64,000 bases of DNA from JBJFCE01 sp964437825 (GTDB taxonomy: Bacteria; Bacillota; Clostridia; Lachnospirales; Lachnospiraceae). The notes beneath the pieces were generated by a model. It was not told where the DNA came from. It worked only from the letters and a program-made list of their open reading frames with translations, and made no database searches. Below, piece after piece: positions 35,184 to 43,770 of the stretch. How positions within the stretch are numbered: position 1 is the first letter of the stretch; the number at the start of each line of letters is the position of its first letter. The position numbers were made by a program, and so were the translations under genes. The stretch covers positions 14,860-78,859 of the forward strand of contig CAYTIH010000003.1 in NCBI GenBank assembly GCA_964437825.1, in the 5' to 3' direction.

Positions 35184-36065
35184 ATGAAGAAAATACTGAT
35201 TCGTCTTGACGATATAACGCCTGATATGAACTGGGGAAAATTTGAACGGATTCAGGCGTTGTTTGAAAAGTATCATATCAGACCGATCCTCGGAGTCGTT
35301 CCGGACAACCGGGACAGCACGCTGTCGGTAAACCCTGCGCGGGAGGAGTTCTGGGAGATCATGCGCACCTTGCAGGAGAAGGGATGGACAATTGCCCAGC
35401 ACGGATACCGGCATACCTATGTGACGAAGAAATCGGGACTGCTCGGGTTGAATCCCTTCAGTGAGTTTGCCGGGCTGCCATTTGCGCAGCAGAAGGAGAA
35501 GCTTGCAAAAGGGCAGGAAATTTTGCATAAACAGGGCATTTGTGCTAAAATGTTTATGGCTCCCGGCCACACCTATGACAGGAATACGTTAAGGGCATTA
35601 AAGGAGCTGGGATTTACTGCGGTTACGGATGGCTATAGCAGGACGCCCTATCATTACAGGGGACTTGATTTTATCCCGTGTACGCTGTCAAAGCCAAAGC
35701 CTCCGGCCGGTGTGGATACGCTTTGTCTGCATATCAATCATATGACGGAGGAAGAATTTACGCAGCTGGAACGCTTTTTGGATAGGCAGATCGGTGTGAT
35801 TGGCTGTGTGCAGGATATTTTGGGCGGTCAGACGGCCTGCGAAGCCGGATTTCATACAATCAAAAGCCGGACGTTGGGAATTGCCTTTGACGAACGGAAG
35901 AATCTGCTGCTTCGCCGGATCAAGCGCTTTGCGGCGACAAATGCAATTCTGCAGCAATATATGGCAGAAACGGATTCGGAAAATTCCGCACAGAAAAAGA
36001 AAAAGCGCATTCTGGGGCTGCCGGGACTGTTCGTGCATGTGATATTTCACTGGAATTATAAATAG
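35184..36065 (+). CDS. DUF2334 polysaccharide deacetylase-like protein
   Basis: A 293-residue protein related to the NodB/polysaccharide deacetylase fold as represented by DUF2334. IRLDDITPDMN gives the Asp9-Asp10 pair, AQHGYRHTY gives His73 and His77 (metal ligands), and MAPGHTYDRNTL is the third conserved block. No signal peptide is visible, so it is probably cytoplasmic, unlike most cell-wall deacetylases. In a glycan locus it may remove an N-acetyl group from a lipid-linked or nucleotide-linked sugar, but activity has not been shown for most of this family. The start follows GGAGG by six bases and lies behind the structured leader at 35097-35177. Confidence 0.82.
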   Translation: MKKILIRLDDITPDMNWGKFERIQALFEKYHIRPILGVVPDNRDSTLSVNPAREEFWEIMRTLQEKGWTIAQHGYRHTYVTKKSGLLGLNPFSEFAGLPFAQQKEKLAKGQEILHKQGICAKMFMAPGHTYDRNTLRALKELGFTAVTDGYSRTPYHYRGLDFIPCTLSKPKPPAGVDTLCLHINHMTEEEFTQLERFLDRQIGVIGCVQDILGGQTACEAGFHTIKSRTLGIAFDERKNLLLRRIKRFAATNAILQQYMAETDSENSAQKKKKRILGLPGLFVHVIFHWNYK

Positions 36066-36082
36066 ATTACGACAGGTGTCAT

Positions 36083-37849
36083 ATGAAAGATATCATAAAG
36101 AAATTTGGGAAAGTGCTGAATAAGAAGCAAAAGAACCGCGTAGCGCTTCTTGCCGTTATGATTTTCATCGGTGCAGTCTTGGAGACAGTCAGTGTTTCCA
36201 TGATATTGCCGGTTGTAGAGGTCATTATGTCGGAGGATGCCCTGAACGGCACATGGTACATCAGAATCATCTGCGATGTATTCCATATTACGGATACCGC
36301 ACAGTTTCTGAAATTGATGCTGGTTTTGCTGATATTGATTTTTGTCGGCAAGAATCTGTATATGTATGTGCTTTATTATGTGCAGCATACGTTTATTTCC
36401 AATTGTCAGTACCGGATCTCAAGGGATTTGCTGCAGATCTATCTTCACAAGCCCTATGAATATTTCCTGAACGCCAATACCAGTGATGTACTTCGTACGG
36501 TTTACAGTGATACGACCGGCGTGTTCAGCCTTCTTTTGCAGTGCATGCAGCTGCTCACGGAGCTGGTAGTGGCATTGTGTCTGGGAATTACCGTTATGGC
36601 CATTGACTTTAAAATGACATTGCTGATCGGTGCGCTTCTGGTCATTACCATGCTGCTGATCAATAAGATTTTAAAGCCCAGAATCAGTGAGATCGGACAG
36701 GAGTCCCGCATCAAGCAAAGTCTGATGTATAAAAGTATTATACAGTCCATCAATAGTATTAAAGATGTAAAAGTATATGACAAGGAAGAATCCTTCCTGA
36801 ACTCCTATAAAAAATACGGACGCAGATATTATACCCTGGCCAGAGACAACAATTTGTTCGGATCGGTGCCAAAGCTTTTAATTGAAGCCGTGTGTATCTG
36901 CGGAGTACTTGCTTATATGCTGGCTGCCGTTATTATGGGTCAGAGCGTATCGGCGCTTTTGCCGCAGCTGACGGCATTTGCGGTAGCGGCTATGAGGCTG
37001 ATGCCTTCGGCAAGCCGGATGAGTACCTATCTTGCCAATATTGCGTACTATAAGCCCACTCTTGATTTTGTCTACGAAAATGTGGACATGCCGGATGAGG
37101 ACGGTTATTTTAAGAGCGTTGAGCAGAACACAAGGAACACTGATATTACGCATAAGCTTGCACTTGGCGATTCCATTGAAATGAAGCATATCACATATCG
37201 ATATCCGAATTCGGAGCCCTATATTTTCAAAGACGCCCAAATGACGATACCGGTCGGAAAATCCGTCGGTATTATGGGACCGTCCGGTGCGGGAAAATCC
37301 ACGATTGTGGATATTCTGCTCGGGCTTTTGAAGCCGGAAAGCGGCAGCATAGAAAGCGGAGGGAAAAATGTATTTGAGGATTATGCGGGATGGCTGCATG
37401 ATATCGGATATATTCCGCAGTTTATCGGATTGATTGACGATACCATTGCGGCGAATGTGGCTTTTGGCATCGATGCGGATGATATTGAGGAAGCGCGTGT
37501 GTGGGAGGTTTTGGAAGAGGCGCAGATGAAAGAATTTGTCATGGGCCTGCCCGAGGGACTGAATACGAAAATCGGCGAGCGCGGAATCCGTATTTCCGGC
37601 GGACAAAGACAAAGGATCGGGATTGCAAGAGCGCTGTATCACAATCCGGAGATTCTGGTGCTGGATGAGGCGACCTCCGCACTGGATAACGATACGGAGG
37701 CAGCGATCATGGATGCGATTAACCGTTTTCACGGAAAAAAGACCATGCTTATTATTGCGCACCGGTTAAAGACGATAGAGAACTGTGATCTGGTATACCG
37801 GGTGGAGAATGAAAAGATGGTGCTCAATACGCATGGCGTGCTGGGTTGA
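36083..37849 (+). CDS. pglK: ABC transporter, lipid-linked oligosaccharide flippase (PglK-like)
   Basis: A 588-residue half-transporter with an N-terminal six-helix domain (about 20-320) and a C-terminal ATPase. GPSGAGKS (399-406) is Walker A, ISGGQRQR (504-511) the signature and ILVLDEATSALD (524-535) Walker B plus D-loop; IAHR holds the switch His. The opening (IGAVLETVSVSMILPVVEVI) is typical of the PglK group, which flips undecaprenyl-diphosphate oligosaccharides outward. It is 17 bases after the deacetylase-like gene. A second member of this group is at 48273. No Wzx-type flippase is visible in the window, so these ABC proteins are the likely exporters. Confidence 0.88.
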   Translation: MKDIIKKFGKVLNKKQKNRVALLAVMIFIGAVLETVSVSMILPVVEVIMSEDALNGTWYIRIICDVFHITDTAQFLKLMLVLLILIFVGKNLYMYVLYYVQHTFISNCQYRISRDLLQIYLHKPYEYFLNANTSDVLRTVYSDTTGVFSLLLQCMQLLTELVVALCLGITVMAIDFKMTLLIGALLVITMLLINKILKPRISEIGQESRIKQSLMYKSIIQSINSIKDVKVYDKEESFLNSYKKYGRRYYTLARDNNLFGSVPKLLIEAVCICGVLAYMLAAVIMGQSVSALLPQLTAFAVAAMRLMPSASRMSTYLANIAYYKPTLDFVYENVDMPDEDGYFKSVEQNTRNTDITHKLALGDSIEMKHITYRYPNSEPYIFKDAQMTIPVGKSVGIMGPSGAGKSTIVDILLGLLKPESGSIESGGKNVFEDYAGWLHDIGYIPQFIGLIDDTIAANVAFGIDADDIEEARVWEVLEEAQMKEFVMGLPEGLNTKIGERGIRISGGQRQRIGIARALYHNPEILVLDEATSALDNDTEAAIMDAINRFHGKKTMLIIAHRLKTIENCDLVYRVENEKMVLNTHGVLG

Positions 37850-37867
37850 TTTAAGGAGTAAGGGCGG

Positions 37868-39394
37868 ATGGAGTTGAATTTGTTTTTTGAGGGAGTGGAT
37901 TCCTGTCACGGATTTCAGTCCGAGATGCTTCGCAGGGTGGATCAGGAAATCCCGATTCATGAATGCGTGATTACGTGTAAAAGTCATGATGAGGAGGATC
38001 ATTATGATGATAAGTATACCTGTGTGAATTATGATGTCTGCGAGCATAACCGGTATGAAGAATTTTATGATATGAATGAGCTGCTGCCGTTATCGAGGGA
38101 GATTTTGGAGAAGATGATCCCTTATGAATCCACGGCGATGCAGATGCTGGTGCGTAACTTTGAAAGACATCTGTATACGATGGATGAGAGCAAGCATTTT
38201 TATCTGAATCATCTTCGCTTCTGGAATCATATGATTGTGACCAAAAAAATCAATTATATCTGTTTTTCCAATATTCCGCATCATTGTCACGATTATGTGA
38301 TCTATGCGCTTGGAAGGGTATATGGAATTCCGATGAGCTTCTGTTCGGATACGAGCATTCCGCCGAGGCTTGCGACCTGTACGGATATGGAAAATATGTG
38401 GAAGGATACTTATGAGAAGTATCTGGAGTATCGTAAGGAGCCCGAGATCACGCTTCCCCGGGACCTGGAGCATTATTATCAGGCGCTCAGATATGAGAAT
38501 CAGGGACTGGATGACAAGGCGGTTCACCGCGGCATGACCCAAAAGGATCATATTGCCGTGCGCAGAAAGTTTTTTACGTCTTATTTTGAAAGAAGCAATG
38601 TATGGCATAGAAGAATTTCCTGGTTAAAGCACGGGCTTAAGGTCAGTCTGACGCAAAAGAATTTAAACGGCCTGAAGGAAGGCTGGGGCAAGGTTCGTCA
38701 GGACAATGTTTATTTAAAGAGGGGCAGGATCAAGTTAAAATCCATGCGCTCCGTGAAATACTTTGACGCTCTGGCGGGCGTACCGGATTATCAAAACGAG
38801 AAATTTGTGGTATTTTTTCTGCATCTGCAGCCGGAGGCAACCACGCTTCCCAAGGGCGGTGTCTTTGTGGAACAGGAACTGATGATTCAGGTTCTGGCGG
38901 CGGCGCTTGAAAAATTCGGCATTACGCTATATGTAAAGGAGCATTTTGTGCAGCCTTACCGGAATAAGGACTTTTACGACGGTCTGACCAAGATTCGTAA
39001 TGTAAAGCTGGTGCGCAGCGACATTGATTCCAAGGAGCTGGTAAAGCATTGCTTTGCAACGGCCTCATGCAACGGAACGGTGCTTTTGGAATCCATGTTT
39101 AATGCAATTCCGACATTTATTTTCGGAGATACCCCTTTTCGGGGGGGACCGGGTGTGTGCTATGTCGGCTGTGTGGAGGAATGTGAAAAGGCAATTCGGG
39201 ACATATTGGACGGAAAGCTGGAGATTTTGGAACATGATGTCCGCGCAGAGCTGAAGGCGTTTGGAGACAGCTCATTTCTGGGATATTTTGACGTTTCAAA
39301 TTATGCTGAAAAGGGAGTGATCAGCGAGGAAGAGGGATTGCAGGCGTATGTGAATTATGTGGTAACGAATGTAAAAAGAGCATTTCAAGGATAG
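37868..39394 (+). CDS. Capsule polysaccharide synthesis-type glycosyltransferase (KpsS/LipB-like)
   Basis: A 508-residue protein without clear membrane helices. The C-terminal half shows the capsule-synthesis pattern: VVFFLHLQPEATTLP, then LYVKEHFVQPYRNKDFY, and NGTVLLESMFNAIPTFIFG. These blocks occur in PF05159-type GT-B enzymes, including Kdo transferases of capsule systems. The N-terminal third is not conserved in a way I recognise. It ends ~90 bases before a short NeuB-like synthase gene, and enzymes of this class often handle keto-sugar acids, so it is a candidate for transferring a nonulosonic acid; this is inference. Its start has GGAGTAAGGGCGG upstream. Confidence 0.72.
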   Translation: MELNLFFEGVDSCHGFQSEMLRRVDQEIPIHECVITCKSHDEEDHYDDKYTCVNYDVCEHNRYEEFYDMNELLPLSREILEKMIPYESTAMQMLVRNFERHLYTMDESKHFYLNHLRFWNHMIVTKKINYICFSNIPHHCHDYVIYALGRVYGIPMSFCSDTSIPPRLATCTDMENMWKDTYEKYLEYRKEPEITLPRDLEHYYQALRYENQGLDDKAVHRGMTQKDHIAVRRKFFTSYFERSNVWHRRISWLKHGLKVSLTQKNLNGLKEGWGKVRQDNVYLKRGRIKLKSMRSVKYFDALAGVPDYQNEKFVVFFLHLQPEATTLPKGGVFVEQELMIQVLAAALEKFGITLYVKEHFVQPYRNKDFYDGLTKIRNVKLVRSDIDSKELVKHCFATASCNGTVLLESMFNAIPTFIFGDTPFRGGPGVCYVGCVEECEKAIRDILDGKLEILEHDVRAELKAFGDSSFLGYFDVSNYAEKGVISEEEGLQAYVNYVVTNVKRAFQG

Positions 39395-39484
39395 ACTTTC
39401 GAATGTGGATTTTTGCAGAATTTGAAACACAGATGGAATGACGGAAACCTGTTAACTTTGATGCGGGTTTCGATAGGAGGAAGT

Positions 39485-40363
39485 ATGGATACAAAATACA
39501 GAAAACCCAGGATGATCGCCGAAATCGGCTGTAATCATAAGGGAGATATGGATATCGCAAAAGAAATGATCAAAATGGCTGCGATTTATTGCAGGGCTGA
39601 TGTCGTTAAGTTCCAGAAGCGTTGTGTAAAGGAGCTTTTGACTCCGGAGCAGTATCATGCACCGCATCCGAATCCGGCTTTCTCTTACGGAAGAACCTAT
39701 GGGGAACACAGAGAATTTCTGGAATTTGATGTGGATCAGCACAAGCAGTTAAAAGCATGGTGTGAGGAATTCGGGATCACCTACAGTACCTCCGTATGGG
39801 ATGTGACTTCGGCGAAGGAAATTGCCTCCCTGAAACCGGAGCTGATTAAAATTCCGTCCGCATGCAACAATCATACGGAAATGCTGGAGTGGCTGTGCGG
39901 CAATTATGAGGGTGAAATTCACGTATCGCTTGGCATGACGACACATGCGGAGGAGGAAGCGCTGGTTGAATTATTTGAAAAAAAAGGCAGGGCAAAGGAT
40001 GTGGTTTTGTATGTCTGCACATCAGGATATCCGGTGCCTTTTGAGGATGTATGTCTGTTAGAAATCAATCGCGTGAAGGAGCTTTACGGAGAACGGGTGA
40101 AGGAGATCGGCTTTTCCGGTCATCATTTGGGAATTGCGATTGATATCGCGGCTTATACGCTTGGGGCGTCCACGATTGAAAGACATTATACGCTGGACCG
40201 TACCTGGAAAGGAACGGACCATGCAGCTTCTTTGGAGCCGGAGGGCGTCAGAAAGCTGAAAAGGGATCTGGAGGCAGCTTATAAAGCGCTGTCGGCAAAG
40301 CCCGAGGAAATTCTGCCGATTGAGGCTGTGCAGAGGGAAAAACTGAAATACAGAAAGCATTGA
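39485..40363 (+). CDS. NeuB-family synthase without SAF domain
   Basis: A 292-residue PEP-condensing synthase-like protein. It keeps the NeuB barrel blocks IAEIGCNHKGD, VKFQKR, IKIPSACNNH and GFSGHHLGIAIDIAA, ending TIERHYTLDRTWKGTDHAASLEP, but stops after the barrel: the C-terminal SAF/antifreeze domain present in the PseI at 7494 is absent. The stop is a clean TGA with no continuing similarity downstream, so this is a short form rather than a recent truncation. The SAF domain normally closes the active site of the partner subunit, so substrate or oligomer may differ. No matching cytidylyltransferase besides PseF is in the window. The ATG at 39485 follows ATAGGAGGAAGT. Confidence 0.85.
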   Translation: MDTKYRKPRMIAEIGCNHKGDMDIAKEMIKMAAIYCRADVVKFQKRCVKELLTPEQYHAPHPNPAFSYGRTYGEHREFLEFDVDQHKQLKAWCEEFGITYSTSVWDVTSAKEIASLKPELIKIPSACNNHTEMLEWLCGNYEGEIHVSLGMTTHAEEEALVELFEKKGRAKDVVLYVCTSGYPVPFEDVCLLEINRVKELYGERVKEIGFSGHHLGIAIDIAAYTLGASTIERHYTLDRTWKGTDHAASLEPEGVRKLKRDLEAAYKALSAKPEEILPIEAVQREKLKYRKH

Positions 40364-40429
40364 CAGGCGCTCAAATCAATCAGACTGCCAAGGGAAAAAG
40401 GGCTGTGCTGCGGGAGAGGGAGAAGAATA

Positions 40430-42082
40430 ATGATGACGGCGGCAGAGAAAATCAGCAAATGGATCAAAGGGCAGCGCTTTCAGGTAAGCGTGTTTATCAC
40501 GACCTTTATCATAGGTCTTCTGGTACATGCCTTTATGTTTACCAATAAGTTTTATAATTATTTCGAGATGAATAATATTCTGACTCCTATGTCCATGGAT
40601 AAGGGGGATACGCTTGCAATGGGACGCTGGTTTCTGCCGGTAGTCAGCAGACTCAGTTCCGTATACAGCATGCCCATGGTAAACGGAATGATCTGTCTTT
40701 TCTGTCTGTCCCTGATCACCTGTATGGTTGTGGATCTGCTGCGGATACGAAGGATGGTTCCGGCAGCGCTTGCAGGCGGAATTCTTGTGACCTTTCCGGG
40801 CGTTGCAAGCTACCTTTCCTATGGCGTGAACAGTGACGTGTTCTGCGTTGCCCTGCTGTTATCGGTTGCATCCGCATGGGTATTGTACCGCTTGGGATGC
40901 GGTATCAAGGGGATGATTGCCTCCGCCGTGATTTTGTGCTTTAGTATAGGCGTATATCAGCCGTTTATGTCCGTTACCATTGCACTGATCTTTGCGATGA
41001 TCTTTCTGGAGGTATGGGAAAACGGCAGAGGGTTTGCTGCGATTCTAAAGCGTGTGCTTTATTATGTGGTGACACTGGCAGCAGGCTTTGCGCTGTATTA
41101 TCTTGTGCTGAAAATCGTTACGGCGATGCTTGGCATTACGGTTGGCAATTACCACGGCGTCAATGAGATGGCGTCCTTTACACTCAAGGGAATCGCCAAA
41201 GGCTTTGTATATACGTATCTGTATTTTCTGAGATATTTATTTACGAAGGAGTATACGAATTTTAACCTGCTGACTGTTTTTGATGTGATTTCCGCAGTGC
41301 TGTTTTTGTATTACACGATTACGGGATATCGGAGCTTCTGCAGCGGAAAACGGGAAAAGGGCAGTCTGCTCTGCCAGATCTTATTGATTCTTCTGCTGCC
41401 GCTTGGAATGAATGCAACTCCGTTTCTCATGGGTGACCGCGTCGGAAACGGCGTGGACAGATATATGATGTTTTCCATGATGCTGCTGTTTGTATTGCTG
41501 CTGAAATTAACGGACAGCGCAGCGGACAAAGACGGCGTAATCAGGGAAAAGGAAGCGGATCAGGGAAAAACGGCGGATGCGCGGGGACGGATCAATCTCT
41601 ATGGCCAGTGGGCTGTGCTGATCTGTGCGGCGGTATTGATTTTCAGCGATGCCTATATGTGTAATCAGGGATATTTTCGTGCGCATGCAATGACGGAAAG
41701 TGAGAATGCAATGCTGAACAGACTTGCGTATCGGCTGGAAGCGAATCCGGACTGGAGTCCTGATACTCCGGTATACTTTGCAAACTGCGAGGCGCTTTTT
41801 AATGAGAATACGGATACGGACATCGATGCATTTACCGGACTGACCAGAGTGGACGGGACGGAGATTAAGCCTTGGTATAATTATGACGCCGTTGTCAAAT
41901 ATATGAGGGTCTATTTGAATTTCCGCATCACAAAGCCGTCCGCCAAGGTGCAGGAAGCAATTTTGCAGACGGAGGAGTTTAAGCAGATGGGCTTATATCC
42001 TCAGGCGGATTCCATTCGGATGATAGACGGGGTTTTGGTTGTGAAATTTAATGAAAACGAGGAGAAACCCCAAGAGGATTAG
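40430..42082 (+). CDS. GtrIII-like membrane glucosyltransferase (Glucos_trans_II family)
   Basis: A 550-residue membrane protein of about eleven helices with a C-terminal outside domain. The early loop MSMDKGDTLAMGRWFLPV, with a conserved G-R-W, followed by TFPGVASYLSYGVNSDVF and IGVYQPFMSV, is typical of the Glucos_trans_II (GtrIII) family, which adds a sugar from undecaprenyl phosphate to exported polysaccharide. The GtrB-like enzyme at 14935 is the only obvious maker of such a donor here. The C-terminal ~140 residues are soluble and probably extracytoplasmic. The start at 40430 has GGGAGAGGGAG upstream; 40433 is also an ATG. Confidence 0.85.
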   Translation: MMTAAEKISKWIKGQRFQVSVFITTFIIGLLVHAFMFTNKFYNYFEMNNILTPMSMDKGDTLAMGRWFLPVVSRLSSVYSMPMVNGMICLFCLSLITCMVVDLLRIRRMVPAALAGGILVTFPGVASYLSYGVNSDVFCVALLLSVASAWVLYRLGCGIKGMIASAVILCFSIGVYQPFMSVTIALIFAMIFLEVWENGRGFAAILKRVLYYVVTLAAGFALYYLVLKIVTAMLGITVGNYHGVNEMASFTLKGIAKGFVYTYLYFLRYLFTKEYTNFNLLTVFDVISAVLFLYYTITGYRSFCSGKREKGSLLCQILLILLLPLGMNATPFLMGDRVGNGVDRYMMFSMMLLFVLLLKLTDSAADKDGVIREKEADQGKTADARGRINLYGQWAVLICAAVLIFSDAYMCNQGYFRAHAMTESENAMLNRLAYRLEANPDWSPDTPVYFANCEALFNENTDTDIDAFTGLTRVDGTEIKPWYNYDAVVKYMRVYLNFRITKPSAKVQEAILQTEEFKQMGLYPQADSIRMIDGVLVVKFNENEEKPQED

Positions 42083-42118
42083 AAGTTTGCCATGATCCCG
42101 CGTATATAAGCAGGGACG

Positions 42119-42184
42119 GAGAAAGTAAGATAGGCAATTTCAATAAAATCCAGTGAGTTTCGCAATTGCCTAGAGAAAGTAAGA
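42119..42184 (+). repeat. 42-bp palindromic element with 12-bp flanking direct repeats
   Basis: The sequence GAGAAAGTAAGA occurs at 42119-42130 and again, without change, at 42173-42184. Between them is a 42-bp segment whose ends are perfect 9-bp inverted repeats: TAGGCAATT (42131-42139) and AATTGCCTA (42164-42172). A diverged copy in inverse orientation lies at 46153-46192. The arrangement looks like a miniature inserted element with a target duplication. It is in the gap before the WbaP-type gene and carries no reading frame. Confidence 0.85.
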
Positions 42185-42203
42185 AACGGGAAGGAGGCGC
42201 AGG

Positions 42204-43625
42204 ATGAATCGTTCAAACAGACAGCTGGAAGTACTGGAAATGTATTTTTTGCTTATTACGGATATTATATGCTTATTATTTTCATATCTCTGCGCACTTT
42301 ATCTGCGTTTTCATTCCGTGCGCAGGATTGACGAGCCGCAGCTGCACTGGACGGTCTTTCTGGGAATTCTGATCTTTGTACTGCTGTATCATTCCGCGGT
42401 TGACTATAACCGGAACTTCACAAAACGCGGATATTATGTGGAATTCATGGCAATTTCCAAACGGAATTTTATCATTGCGCTTTGTATGGGCTTTATTTTG
42501 TTTGCCGTGAAGGAAGCGGAGAACTATTCCCGGCTTGTGTTCGGTTATTTTGTCGTGTTAGATGAGCTGGTTACCTATGGAGCGCATTTGCTGGTCAAGA
42601 AATATTTGAGAAACAGCCTGAAAAAGGAACGCAACCAGATCAAGATCATGGTGATTACGGACAGCAGGAATGTGAAGAATTTAATGGAGAACCTGATTGA
42701 AAAGGCGGAGCTGGAATGGGATCTTACGTCCATTGCCATTATGGATCAGGACTGGGCAGGAACGCAGATTATGGGAGTCCCTGTGGTAGCAGGCAGGGAT
42801 AACCTGATGGATATTGCAAGGCAGATGCCGATTGATGAGAATTTTATTTATTTGTCGGACATTAACCGCAGGGACGTTGACAAGCTGATTAAGGATTTTG
42901 AGACCATGGGCGTGATTTGTCATTACAATATTGATGTGGCAGATCTGGGGAATAAGCACAGCACGGTGGAGGAATTTGGCGGCTTTACGGTCATTACCTA
43001 TGCGGAAAACCAGATTGATTACAGAAGGCGGATGATCAAACGGCTGATGGATATTCTCGGCAGCATTGCGGGTCTTTTGATTACTGCGGTTACTTTTCCG
43101 TTTGTGGCAATTGCAATTAAGCTGGATTCTCCGGGACCGATCTTTTTTGCACAGACGAGAATCGGCAAAAACGGCAGACGCTTTCGAATTTATAAGTACC
43201 GTTCCATGTATGTGGATGCGGAGGAGCGAAAAAAGGAATTAGAGGACCGCAATGAGGTGCAGGGGCTTATGTTTAAAATGGAGAATGATCCAAGGATCAC
43301 CCGAGTGGGCAGGTTCATTCGAAAGACCAGTATTGACGAGCTTCCGCAGTTCTATAATATTCTGGTCGGTGATATGAGTCTGGTAGGGACAAGGCCGCCT
43401 ACCGAGGATGAATTTGAACAATATACGCCTTATTACAGGAGACGCTTGTGCATGACGCCGGGGCTTACCGGTATGTGGCAGGTCAGCGGCAGAAGTGATG
43501 TGGAAGATTTTGACGAGGTGGTCAAGCTGGATTTGCATTATATCGATCATTGGTCACTGAGTCTGGATTTTAAAATACTGGTGCAGACAATCGGAGTGGT
43601 GCTGTTTGGAAAAGGGGCAAAATAA
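42204..43625 (+). CDS. Polyisoprenyl-phosphate hexose-1-phosphate transferase, WbaP/WcaJ type
   Basis: A 473-residue initiating transferase of the large, polytopic kind. Four N-terminal helices (about 10-130) and a central nucleotide-binding-like domain (about 145-265) precede a fifth helix (about 280-305) and the catalytic domain with KYRSM, the Asp378-Glu379 dyad in SIDELPQFYN, GTRPPT and TPGLTGMWQVSGRSD. Such enzymes put glucose- or galactose-1-phosphate, sometimes a HexNAc phosphate, on undecaprenyl phosphate. It is the second initiator in the window, the first being the PglC-type protein at 23359. The start follows AAGGAGG, shortly after the palindromic element at 42119-42184. Confidence 0.92.
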   Translation: MNRSNRQLEVLEMYFLLITDIICLLFSYLCALYLRFHSVRRIDEPQLHWTVFLGILIFVLLYHSAVDYNRNFTKRGYYVEFMAISKRNFIIALCMGFILFAVKEAENYSRLVFGYFVVLDELVTYGAHLLVKKYLRNSLKKERNQIKIMVITDSRNVKNLMENLIEKAELEWDLTSIAIMDQDWAGTQIMGVPVVAGRDNLMDIARQMPIDENFIYLSDINRRDVDKLIKDFETMGVICHYNIDVADLGNKHSTVEEFGGFTVITYAENQIDYRRRMIKRLMDILGSIAGLLITAVTFPFVAIAIKLDSPGPIFFAQTRIGKNGRRFRIYKYRSMYVDAEERKKELEDRNEVQGLMFKMENDPRITRVGRFIRKTSIDELPQFYNILVGDMSLVGTRPPTEDEFEQYTPYYRRRLCMTPGLTGMWQVSGRSDVEDFDEVVKLDLHYIDHWSLSLDFKILVQTIGVVLFGKGAK

Positions 43626-43725
43626 GGCGCAGGGCTGTATATATAGCTCCGGATCCCGTTTGGCATGAAAGTGCGTATAAGGCGTATCGGTGATGTTTCC
43701 GGTAGCCGCAGTGATATTTTTCATG

Positions 43726-43731
43726 TATAAT
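43726..43731 (+). promoter_or_regulatory. Candidate -10 box before a GT2 gene
   Basis: A perfect TATAAT (43726-43731) lies 40 bases upstream of the ATG at 43771, in a 145-base gap. No good -35 is seen at 16-18 bases (TAGCCG at 17), and the TG immediately before it is one base too close for a standard extended -10. A start of transcription here is possible but weakly supported. Confidence 0.3.
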
Positions 43732-43770
43732 ATGTAAGTGATATCCCCTAAATTGACGGAGAGGTACAAA

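Noticed and set aside
36878..37762. Minus-strand open frame (294 codons) opposite the first ABC flippase
   Set aside because: Opposite strand of an ATPase domain with all motifs intact; no sign of its own function.
39395..39484. GGAAACC...GGGTTTC inverted repeat before the short NeuB gene
   Set aside because: Only six base pairs with a long loop; not distinguishable from chance.
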